Source: an uncultured Roseiflexaceae bacterium (GTDB lineage: Bacteria > Chloroflexota > Chloroflexia > Chloroflexales > Roseiflexaceae). Taken from it: DNA of 5,693 bases. Below, in pieces: positions 1 through 5,693 of this stretch. The DNA is taken from positions 1 to 5,693 of the forward strand of contig CAIPUQ010000209.1 of the NCBI GenBank assembly GCA_903868295.1, in the 5' to 3' direction. The notes under the pieces are model-generated. The model searched no databases. It was given only the letters and a program-made list of their open reading frames with translations, and was not told the origin of the DNA. Each line of letters starts with the position of its first letter. Positions within the stretch are counted from its first letter, which is position 1. The translations under genes and the position numbers were made by a program.

Positions 1-306
1 ACCACCGTCCATTTGGGCTGCGCCGGTGATCATGTTCTTGATGTAGTCAGCGTGACCTGGGCAGTCTACGTGTGCGTAGTGACGGCTTTCGGTCTGGTAT
101 TCGACGTGCCGAATGGCAATCGTGATACCGCGGGCACGCTCCTCGGGAGCGTTGTCGATCTGGTCGTATGCCGTGTACGTTGCGGCACCGCGCAATGCCA
201 ACACCTTGGTGATGGCAGCCGTCAACGTGGTCTTGCCATGGTCGACGTGACCGATGGTTCCGACGTTGATATGTGGCTTGTTACGCTCAAACTTCTGTTT
301 AGCCAT
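1..306 (-). CDS. tuf: Elongation factor Tu, N-terminal 102 residues (partial)
   Basis: This is the start of EF-Tu, the GTPase that delivers aminoacyl-tRNA to the ribosomal A site; the rest lies beyond the left edge. The reverse strand reads MAKQKFERNKPHINVGTIGH at its N-terminus. The G1 P-loop GHVDHGKT is at residues 19-26, the switch-I RGITI at 59-63 and the G3 DCPGH at 81-85. The reading ends exactly at the edge with MDGG. After RGITI the sequence runs AIRHVEYQ instead of the proteobacterial NTSHVEY type, a variant I associate with Chloroflexota. The chosen start matches the conserved MAKxKFER beginning and has GGAGG 10 nt upstream (317-321). A second in-frame ATG three codons earlier (313-315) lies only 1 nt after that GGAGG and is less likely. 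It is last in the visible str operon, 45 nt after fusA. Identity is certain from sequence and context; whether a second tuf copy exists cannot be seen. Confidence 0.98.
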   Translation of the reverse strand, partial: MAKQKFERNKPHINVGTIGHVDHGKTTLTAAITKVLALRGAATYTAYDQIDNAPEERARGITIAIRHVEYQTESRHYAHVDCPGHADYIKNMITGAAQMDGG

Positions 307-351
307 GACCCTCATGCCTCCACAATGTTACGTATTACAAACTGAGAAAAC

Positions 352-2457
<2,106 letters not shown>

Positions 2458-2479
2458 AGCCTTTACCTACTCCTTGAAG

Positions 2480-2495
2480 TGTCGCTCGTGCGACA
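2480..2495 (-). other. Intercistronic hairpin between rpsG and fusA
   Basis: A perfect 6-bp stem with a 4-nt loop: in the mRNA sense it reads TGTCGC, loop ACGA, GCGACA. It sits between the rpsG stop and the fusA Shine-Dalgarno, ending 4 nt before the AAGGAG at 2470-2475. No T-run follows, so it is not an intrinsic terminator. It could be a processing or mRNA-stability element, or modulate fusA initiation; this is inference from position and structure only. Confidence 0.45.
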
Positions 2496-2506
2496 ATAGT
2501 TGCTAC

Positions 2507-2980
2507 TTAGAAGCGACCGTAGTGCGAGAACGCGCGGTTTGCTTCGGCCATGCGCTGCACGTCTTCACGTTTTTTGATGGTCGTGCCCGTATTGTTAAAT
2601 GCGTCGACCAGCTCGAGTGCCAACCGCTCGATCATCGGCTTGCCACCGCGTGAGCGGGCAGATGCCAACAACCAACGAATTGCCAACGACAAACGGCGCT
2701 CTGCCTTGACTTCGACGGGCACCTGATAGGTGGCACCACCGACACGGCGTGGCTTCACTTCGATGACTGGCCCTGCATTGCGGAGCGCGCCTTCGACGAT
2801 TTCCATTGGGGTCTTCTTCACACGATCGGCGGCCATCTCGAGTGCACCGTACACAATTGTCTCGGCAACACTCTTTTTCCCGCGCAACATCGTTTTATTG
2901 ATCATCTGCGTAACAATTGCACTGCCAAAACGGCTATCCGGCAAAAATTCACGCTTGTCTGTCTTGCCACGTCGCGGCAT
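2507..2980 (-). CDS. rpsG: 30S ribosomal protein S7
   Basis: S7 binds the 3' major domain of 16S rRNA, nucleates assembly of the 30S head and contacts mRNA and tRNA at the E site. The 157-residue product has the usual bacterial length. It begins MPRRGKTDKREFLPDSRFGS. It holds the core signature IEVKPRRVGGATYQVPVEV at about 73-91, the helix RRLSLAIRWLL at 95-105, and the conserved C-terminus KKREDVQRMAEANRAFSHY at 137-154. It ends in GRF rather than a bare RF, a minor difference. The ATG has GAGAGG 6 nt upstream (2987-2992), supporting this start. It lies 40 nt after rpsL and 49 nt before fusA in the str operon. In E. coli S7 represses its own operon by binding the rpsL-rpsG gap. That gap is longer there than the 40 nt here, and I cannot show the same control here. 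Confidence 0.99.
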   Translation of the reverse strand: MPRRGKTDKREFLPDSRFGSAIVTQMINKTMLRGKKSVAETIVYGALEMAADRVKKTPMEIVEGALRNAGPVIEVKPRRVGGATYQVPVEVKAERRLSLAIRWLLASARSRGGKPMIERLALELVDAFNNTGTTIKKREDVQRMAEANRAFSHYGRF

Positions 2981-3006
2981 AGTCGTCCTCTCAACCTAAA
3001 ACTACC

Positions 3007-3020
3007 CACTCGGGTGAGTG
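3007..3020 (-). other. Small hairpin in the rpsL-rpsG gap
   Basis: Directly after the rpsL stop codon (TAG, 3021-3023) the mRNA reads CACTC, loop ACCC, GAGTG, a perfect 5-bp stem. It is followed by GGTAG and four T. The stem is too short to be a convincing terminator, and the essential genes downstream must be transcribed. It may be a weak attenuator, a processing site or a remnant of a translational control element; this is a guess from its position. Confidence 0.35.
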
Positions 3021-3455
3021 CTACTTCTTCTTGGCTGGTGCGGCTGCGTTCTTCTTGGTGCCGTACTTTGAACGTCCCTGCTTTCGATTCGATACACCCT
3101 GTGCGTCCAATGTACCGCGCACAATGTGATACCGAACGCCTGGCAAGTCCTTTACACGACCACCACGGATCAATACGACCGAGTGCTCTTGCAAGTTGTG
3201 TCCCTCACCTGGGATGTAGGCGGTTACTTCCATGCCGTTTGACAAACGCACACGTGCGATTTTGCGCAGTGCCGAGTTCGGCTTCTTTGGGGTCATCGTA
3301 CGTACCTGCGTACATACGCCTCGCTTGAACGGTGAACCGCTCCCTCGCGTCAACTTCCCCTTCAACACGTTGTAGTTGAAGCGAAGTGCGGGGGCCTTCA
3401 CCTTGCGCTCTACCGGCTTGCGCGGCTTGCGAACTAGCTGATTGATCGTCGGCAT
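3021..3455 (-). CDS. rpsL: 30S ribosomal protein S12
   Basis: S12 lies at the decoding centre of the 30S subunit and helps control tRNA selection accuracy. The 144-residue product starts MPTINQLVRKPRKP. Compared with E. coli S12 (from memory) it has a 14-residue insertion around residues 25-43 (RFNYNVLKGKLTRGSGSPF), a form I associate with Chloroflexota and many Gram-positive bacteria. The PKKPNSALRK loop is at 56-65, GEGHNLQEHS at 83-92 and GGRVKDLPGVRYH at 98-110. D103 is the equivalent of the aspartate that is methylthiolated in E. coli. K57, K102 and P105, positions where changes give streptomycin resistance, are all wild type. The C-terminus is a lysine/alanine-rich tail. The frame stays open for 70 more codons upstream, but the conserved start, a TGAGGAG 12 nt before it and the promoter lying inside the extension all support position 3455 as the start. 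It is the first gene of the str operon. Confidence 0.99.
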   Translation of the reverse strand: MPTINQLVRKPRKPVERKVKAPALRFNYNVLKGKLTRGSGSPFKRGVCTQVRTMTPKKPNSALRKIARVRLSNGMEVTAYIPGEGHNLQEHSVVLIRGGRVKDLPGVRYHIVRGTLDAQGVSNRKQGRSKYGTKKNAAAPAKKK

Positions 3456-3467
3456 GCTCTCTGCTTT

Positions 3468-3474
3468 CTCCTCA
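3468..3474 (-). promoter_or_regulatory. Shine-Dalgarno of rpsL
   Basis: TGAGGAG on the minus strand lies 12 nt before the rpsL ATG. The spacing is longer than the usual 5-9 nt; fusA has the same 12-nt spacing. It decides the start because the reading frame is open far upstream. Confidence 0.65.
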
Positions 3475-3500
3475 GTCCAACAGCACACAAAAAGATATGT

Positions 3501-3547
3501 TGCCCTCGAGTCTGGTCGCAACACGCGTTGCGCCTTAGAGCAGGGCA
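3501..3547 (-). promoter_or_regulatory. Two-tier stem in the rpsL leader
   Basis: In the transcript, TGCCCT (3547-3542) can pair with AGGGCA (3506-3501). Inside this lies a second hairpin, CGCAAC, loop GCGT, GTTGCG (3532-3517), which can be extended by GG/CC across one bulged base. A short T5 run follows about 9 nt after the outer stem (3486-3490 on the plus strand), and the Shine-Dalgarno comes about 26 nt after the stem. The position in a leader of about 140 nt suggests regulation of the str operon, such as ribosomal-protein binding or attenuation. No known leader family is recognised, and the function is inferred. Confidence 0.4.
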
Positions 3548-3599
3548 CGTTGGCTTCTATTACCACACTTCGCACGGGCCTAGGCCTCGGCAAGGTTAA

Positions 3600-3628
3600 A
3601 TAATAGCATAGCAGAAGGAGAGTGTCAA
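3600..3628 (-). promoter_or_regulatory. Sigma-70-type promoter of the str operon
   Basis: On the minus strand a perfect -35 TTGACA (3623-3628) is followed after exactly 17 bp by the -10 box TATTAT (3600-3605), one mismatch from consensus. Transcription would start near 3591-3595, giving a leader of about 136-140 nt before rpsL. The strength fits a ribosomal operon. A 10-bp palindrome GGCCTAGGCC (3577-3586) lies just inside the expected transcript start. Confidence 0.88.
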
Positions 3629-3894
3629 ATGATGAACTGCCCTTTGCAACGCCATACCTCCACATTATGCACTACGCACACAGTACCTTACATTACAAAA
3701 TGATTACAATCAAATTATTATGTTAATCAAATCAAAAAATGAGTGATTCTGATGCGTTTTTTCATCACACAATGCCAGCCGAGGGACGCACTGCCTGCAC
3801 ATTCATCAAATCATACCGTTGACTGTATTTCTTTACGATGGTTAACGAACCGTAATCCGCATACCGGCACCTCCATGGACAATGCAAGCTGTCG
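3629..3894. other. Divergent intergenic region with AT-rich repeats
   Basis: No credible gene lies between the str promoter and the dioxygenase gene. The stretch 3691-3740 is strongly AT-rich. It has AATCAAAT at 3708-3715 and again at 3725-3732 (17 bp apart), plus an imperfect palindrome TGATT-AC-AATCA at 3701-3712. These could bind a regulator of either divergent unit, but this is not shown. A TTGACT at 3819-3824 has no good -10 box at the right distance. The rest shows nothing I can name. Confidence 0.4.
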
Positions 3895-3909
3895 TACAAT
3901 AGGGCTATT
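3895..3909 (+). promoter_or_regulatory. Possible -10 box and overlapping palindrome before the dioxygenase gene
   Basis: TACAAT (3895-3900) matches the -10 consensus at five of six positions and would give a 5' leader of about 20-25 nt. There is no recognisable -35 box 16-18 bp upstream, so an activator or another sigma factor would be needed. The -10 box overlaps an inverted repeat AATAG-GG-CTATT (3898-3909), which could be an operator. Both are weak calls. Confidence 0.3.
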
Positions 3910-3918
3910 CGCACCTAT

Positions 3919-3925
3919 GGAGGAA
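3919..3925 (+). promoter_or_regulatory. Shine-Dalgarno of the dioxygenase gene
   Basis: GGAGGAA ends 4 nt before the ATG at 3930; the core GGAGG is 6 nt away. This is a strong site and fixes the start. Confidence 0.8.
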
Positions 3926-3929
3926 CCTA

Positions 3930-4952
3930 ATGACAAGCACTGTCGCTCGCCATGCCCTGCCGTATCCTGTGAGTGTCGATGAGTACGTTCGCTTCCGCGA
4001 ACAGGGGTATCTGGTCGTCAAAGGCCTCGTGTCGCAGGATGAAGTCAACGCCTTGCGCGCGCACACCGATAACCTGCGCGAGGGGCGTGAAGTCATCCCT
4101 GGCGTGCCCACGCCGCCTGCCACGCTCAGCCCGGAGCAACGTCTGCAATACTGGCTCCGGGTACACATGCTGCATCGTGTCTCCGAGATCCACGAGCGCT
4201 TTTTGCTGCACCCACGTATCCTCGATGTGCTCGAAGCACTGATTGGACCAGATGTGCTGGCCCTACAGACGATGCTCTTTTTCAAACAACCCGGTCAACC
4301 CGGCCAAGGCTACCACCAAGACGCCTATTACATCCCATCACAGCCCGACACGCTCATCGGTGCCTGGCTGGCGGTCGATGCTGCCGACGAAGAAAACGGC
4401 TGCATGTGGATGACGGTCGGATCGCAGAACGAGCCCATTTACCCAGATAACGACGGCCAATCACCCAATGGGGATCAAGCCCTCGCCGATATCCAGCCGA
4501 TCTTTGGCGCCAGCAACACAGACGAAAAGAAAAACGGCCTCACCAAGATCGCCGCCAAATACCCAGGCCGCGAAGTCAAGGTCGAAGCCGAGCCGGGCGA
4601 CGTGGTCTTCTTCGGCGGGCACGTCATCCACCGTTCGCATACCAACTACTCCAAAGACCGCATGCGCAGAGCTTTCGTGGCACATTACTGCAACGCTCGC
4701 TCTGCGGTGCCGTGGAACCACGGACAACCGTGGGAGGGTGAACTGGCTAATTATTTGCACATCCTCGCCCGTGGCGAGACGCATCTCCCCTATGCACAGC
4801 CCAAGTTCGGGACGCTCTGCGCAGCCAACGCACCGTCACTGCGCGCGGCACCACGGGGCAAACCAATGTCCATGATGCCCCACGACAACGGTCTGATGAT
4901 TTTGACTGCCCATGGTGACGACCACGACGAAGACGACGGGTCAGTGATGTAA
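3930..4952 (+). CDS. PhyH-family Fe(II)/2-oxoglutarate dioxygenase
   Basis: The 340-residue product belongs to the phytanoyl-CoA dioxygenase (PhyH) family of cytosolic non-haem iron enzymes, which hydroxylate a substrate using O2 and 2-oxoglutarate. The N-terminal part (about 15-50: VDEYVRFREQGYLVVKGLVS) is the typical family opening. The iron motif HxD is H129-Q130-D131 in GYHQDAYY. The distal histidine is probably H234 in GDVVFFGGHVIHRSHTNYS, and R246 (or R247) is the likely 2-oxoglutarate carboxylate binder. Having Asp in HxD argues for a hydroxylase and against the related halogenases, which have Ala or Gly there. The last 13 residues are acidic and histidine-containing (HGDDHDEDDG), probably disordered. 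There is no signal peptide or membrane segment. The gene is divergent from the str operon and ends in its own terminator, so it is probably monocistronic. The substrate cannot be told from sequence; PhyH relatives act on fatty acyl-CoAs, ectoine, mitomycin-type and other metabolites. Confidence 0.9.
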   Translation: MTSTVARHALPYPVSVDEYVRFREQGYLVVKGLVSQDEVNALRAHTDNLREGREVIPGVPTPPATLSPEQRLQYWLRVHMLHRVSEIHERFLLHPRILDVLEALIGPDVLALQTMLFFKQPGQPGQGYHQDAYYIPSQPDTLIGAWLAVDAADEENGCMWMTVGSQNEPIYPDNDGQSPNGDQALADIQPIFGASNTDEKKNGLTKIAAKYPGREVKVEAEPGDVVFFGGHVIHRSHTNYSKDRMRRAFVAHYCNARSAVPWNHGQPWEGELANYLHILARGETHLPYAQPKFGTLCAANAPSLRAAPRGKPMSMMPHDNGLMILTAHGDDHDEDDGSVM

Positions 4953-4970
4953 GCAGAGATGGTACACCGC

Positions 4971-5003
4971 ACCGCCGCGACCACGAGGTCACGGCGGTTT
5001 TTT
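4971..5003 (+). terminator. Intrinsic terminator after the dioxygenase gene
   Basis: The stem ACCGCCG-C-GACC (4971-4982), loop ACGA (4983-4986) and GGTC-A-CGGCGGT (4987-4998) form 11 pairs with one C-A mismatch. Six T run from 4998 to 5003. It begins 18 nt after the stop codon and is a classic rho-independent terminator on the plus strand. Confidence 0.93.
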
Positions 5004-5012
5004 GTGGTCAAA

Positions 5013-5059
5013 AAAAACCCCACACGGGGGATACAAAAACCCACGTCATGGGGGATACA
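5013..5059. repeat. Two tandem copies of a C-tract/G-tract hairpin repeat
   Basis: Each copy has the form AAAAACCC, a variable middle, then GGGGGATACA. Copy 1 is 5013-5035 with middle CACAC; copy 2 is 5035-5059 with middle ACGTCAT; the G-tracts are 24 bp apart. Each folds into a short hairpin (CCCC-ACAC-GGGG, and CCCA-CGTCA-TGGG). Read on the minus strand each hairpin is followed by a T-run of 5-8, so they resemble two small terminators pointing left. They lie between the plus-strand terminator and the next gene, so they could instead be protein-binding sites for that gene's control. Confidence 0.55.
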
Positions 5060-5060
5060 C

Positions 5061-5097
5061 ATCTACTACATATTGTCATTATATTGTAATCATCCCC
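5061..5097 (+). promoter_or_regulatory. AT-rich putative promoter/operator with an 11-bp direct repeat
   Basis: The sequence ATATTGTCAT (5070-5079) recurs as ATATTGTAAT (5081-5090), an offset of 11 bp, about one helical turn. The region is AT-rich in a GC-rich neighbourhood, and a promoter is expected here because a terminator lies upstream and a gene starts at 5136. TATTGT at either copy is a possible -10 box, but no good -35 box is visible. GGGGAT at 5051-5056 and ATCCCC at 5092-5097 form an inverted pair around it. Confidence 0.35.
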
Positions 5098-5121
5098 ATC
5101 GCCCAGCTCGCGTAGATGCGC

Positions 5122-5130
5122 AAAGGAGGG
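5122..5130 (+). promoter_or_regulatory. Shine-Dalgarno of the first small HTH gene
   Basis: AAAGGAGGG lies 5 nt before the ATG at 5136. It is almost fully complementary to the 16S rRNA tail and selects this start over the in-frame upstream ATG at 4959, which lies before the terminator. Confidence 0.85.
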
Positions 5131-5135
5131 ATCGT

Positions 5136-5492
5136 ATGACCACCACCGCCCGAGACTATTATGACGAGGGCATCGTCCACATCCACAGCATGGGTGGGAT
5201 CGCGCACATGCCGGAAGTCATGACCATCAGCGATGTGGCTGATTATTATGCTGTCCCGTTCGCGTGGTTGGTACGGTTGCGTAGCGCTGGTGCACTCCCG
5301 GGGACCTGCTTCGGTGGCGTCTTGCAGTGGCGTTGTCACCGGCAAACCGTGTACGAATGGATGAAGGAGCATGCCGATGAACCATCAGCCCGAATGGCCA
5401 GGTCTCAACGCGGTGATCCACCATACCCTCCGGCGGCACACCTTGGTACCAGTGGAACTCGCCGCCAAACGATTACGTATCCGAGCGCATGA
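5136..5492 (+). CDS. Small excisionase/MerR-like winged-HTH protein
   Basis: The 118-residue product is predicted to bind DNA. Residues about 29-78 (from MTISDVADYYAVPFAWLVRL to QTVYEWMKEH) fit the HTH_17/excisionase pattern. This comprises a first helix after x-T-x-x-D-V-A, a recognition helix around PFAWLVRLRSAG, a wing at GTCFGGVLQW and a final helix ending in YEWM. The N-terminal 28 residues are not recognised. The tail from about 83 to 118 is rich in Pro, Arg, Ser and Thr and looks unstructured. It lies wholly inside the overlap with the next gene and may be a run-on past a lost stop. No phage integrase or transposase is visible nearby, so calling it a true excisionase is not justified. 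It could be a transcriptional regulator of its own unit or of unseen genes to the right. Translation is well supported by the strong Shine-Dalgarno; the function is inferred from the fold pattern alone. Confidence 0.75.
   Translation: MTTTARDYYDEGIVHIHSMGGIAHMPEVMTISDVADYYAVPFAWLVRLRSAGALPGTCFGGVLQWRCHRQTVYEWMKEHADEPSARMARSQRGDPPYPPAAHLGTSGTRRQTITYPSA
5364..5369 (+). promoter_or_regulatory. Shine-Dalgarno of the second small HTH gene
   Basis: AAGGAG inside the coding sequence of the preceding gene lies 7 nt before the ATG at 5377. The earlier in-frame ATG at 5371 is only 1 nt away from it, so 5377 is the better start. Confidence 0.65.
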
Positions 5493-5637
5493 TGTCTGTT
5501 TGTGGGCACAAGCGCAGGGCATCGCATTGCATGTCGGAAGTGCAGGGTTCCTTATTGAAGAAGCCGCCATCGAAAGCGCACTCAGCCATCACCCCTGTGC
5601 ATCGCGCCCGCGCCATCAACGCACGGGCAAACAATAA
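5377..5637 (+). CDS. Second small HTH-like protein, overlapping the first
   Basis: The 86-residue product is not a family I recognise with certainty. Residues about 23-69 (LVPVELAAKRLRIRAHDVCL to EEAAIESAL) follow the same layout as the HTH domain of the preceding gene. There is an E-L-A-A first helix, a second helix around RAHDVCLWAQAQG, a short GSAGFLI wing and a closing helix. The C-terminus is a basic tail with many His and Arg. It begins inside the preceding gene in another frame, overlapping it by 116 nt, with its own Shine-Dalgarno. In the overlap, third-position GC counted by hand is about 62% in this frame against about 42% in the other, which favours this frame as the one under selection. 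The two products may act together or be a split two-domain regulator. The gene is probably real, but its function is unproven. Confidence 0.6.
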   Translation: MNHQPEWPGLNAVIHHTLRRHTLVPVELAAKRLRIRAHDVCLWAQAQGIALHVGSAGFLIEEAAIESALSHHPCASRPRHQRTGKQ

Positions 5638-5667
5638 CCACCAGGCACCGCGGAGCGTGCCTGGTGG
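5638..5667. terminator. Perfect 11-bp inverted repeat after the HTH genes
   Basis: CCACCAGGCAC (5638-5648), an 8-nt loop and GTGCCTGGTGG (5657-5667) form a perfect 11-bp stem directly after the stop at 5635-5637. On the plus strand no T-run follows. On the minus strand the stem is followed by TTATTGTTTG, so it would work better as a terminator for a leftward gene beyond the window edge; a minus-strand TGA at 5685-5687 would fit such a gene. It may serve both directions, or simply stabilise the 3' end of the HTH mRNA. Confidence 0.55.
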
Positions 5668-5693
5668 AGCAGCAGGACTCGCACTCAGCGTGC

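Noticed and set aside
3021..3455. Streptomycin-resistance form of S12
   Set aside because: The resistance positions (K57, K102 and P105 here) all carry the susceptible residue.
3456..3665. A 70-codon N-terminal extension of S12
   Set aside because: The S12 family starts at MPTINQL; the extension contains the promoter itself and resembles no protein.
3685..3713. Second str promoter (TTGATT, 17 bp, TAAGGT on the minus strand)
   Set aside because: Only four of six and three of six matches, in an AT-rich stretch where such matches are expected by chance; the promoter at 3600-3628 is far better.
3743..3982. Plus-strand ORF of 79 codons before the dioxygenase gene
   Set aside because: It has no good Shine-Dalgarno, a composition without domain features, and overlaps the real start region of the dioxygenase gene in another frame.
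5013..5059. CRISPR-like array
   Set aside because: Only two short units about 24 bp apart with 5-7 nt middles; there are no spacers of proper length and no cas genes.
5377..5492. Programmed frameshift joining the two HTH genes
   Set aside because: No slippery run or RF2-like stop context was seen, and the second gene has its own Shine-Dalgarno and ATG; overlapping initiation is simpler.
5638..5693. Possible minus-strand tRNA 3' end (CGAGTCCTGC followed by TCCACCA)
   Set aside because: The T-arm does not pair in any register, the T-loop would read TGC instead of TTC, and the CCA falls inside the 11-bp inverted repeat.

Overview
The window looks like a chromosomal segment of a Chloroflexota bacterium, probably class Chloroflexia. 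The EF-Tu N-terminus carries the ITIAIRHVEYQ switch-I variant and ribosomal protein S12 carries a 14-residue insertion (LRFNYNVLKGKLTRGSGSPF region). From memory both resemble Chloroflexus/Herpetosiphon-type proteins; no database search was possible, so the taxonomy is inference.

Left two thirds (1-3628, minus strand): the classic str operon, read right to left as rpsL (S12), rpsG (S7), fusA (EF-G) and the first 102 codons of tuf (EF-Tu, cut by the window edge). Gaps are 40-51 nt, so the genes are almost certainly co-transcribed. A near-consensus sigma-70 promoter (TTGACA, 17 bp, TATTAT) lies at 3600-3628. It starts a leader of about 140 nt with a two-tier stem at 3501-3547 before the rpsL start. 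Small hairpins also sit in the rpsL-rpsG and rpsG-fusA gaps. Together the genes supply two 30S proteins of the decoding centre and head and the two GTPases that drive elongation.

Middle (3629-4952): a divergent intergenic region with AT-rich direct repeats, then a plus-strand gene for a 340-residue PhyH-family Fe(II)/2-oxoglutarate dioxygenase with intact HxD...H iron ligands and a strong intrinsic terminator (4971-5003).

Right end (5010-5693, plus strand): two copies of a C-tract/G-tract hairpin repeat, an AT-rich stretch with an 11-bp-period direct repeat, then two small genes with good Shine-Dalgarno sequences. Each appears to encode an excisionase/MerR-like winged-HTH domain. They overlap by 116 nt in different frames. 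An 11-bp perfect inverted repeat follows directly after the second stop. This small HTH pair and its upstream repeats are the least explained part of the window and the best candidate for something undescribed. No tRNA, rRNA, CRISPR array or transposase was found.
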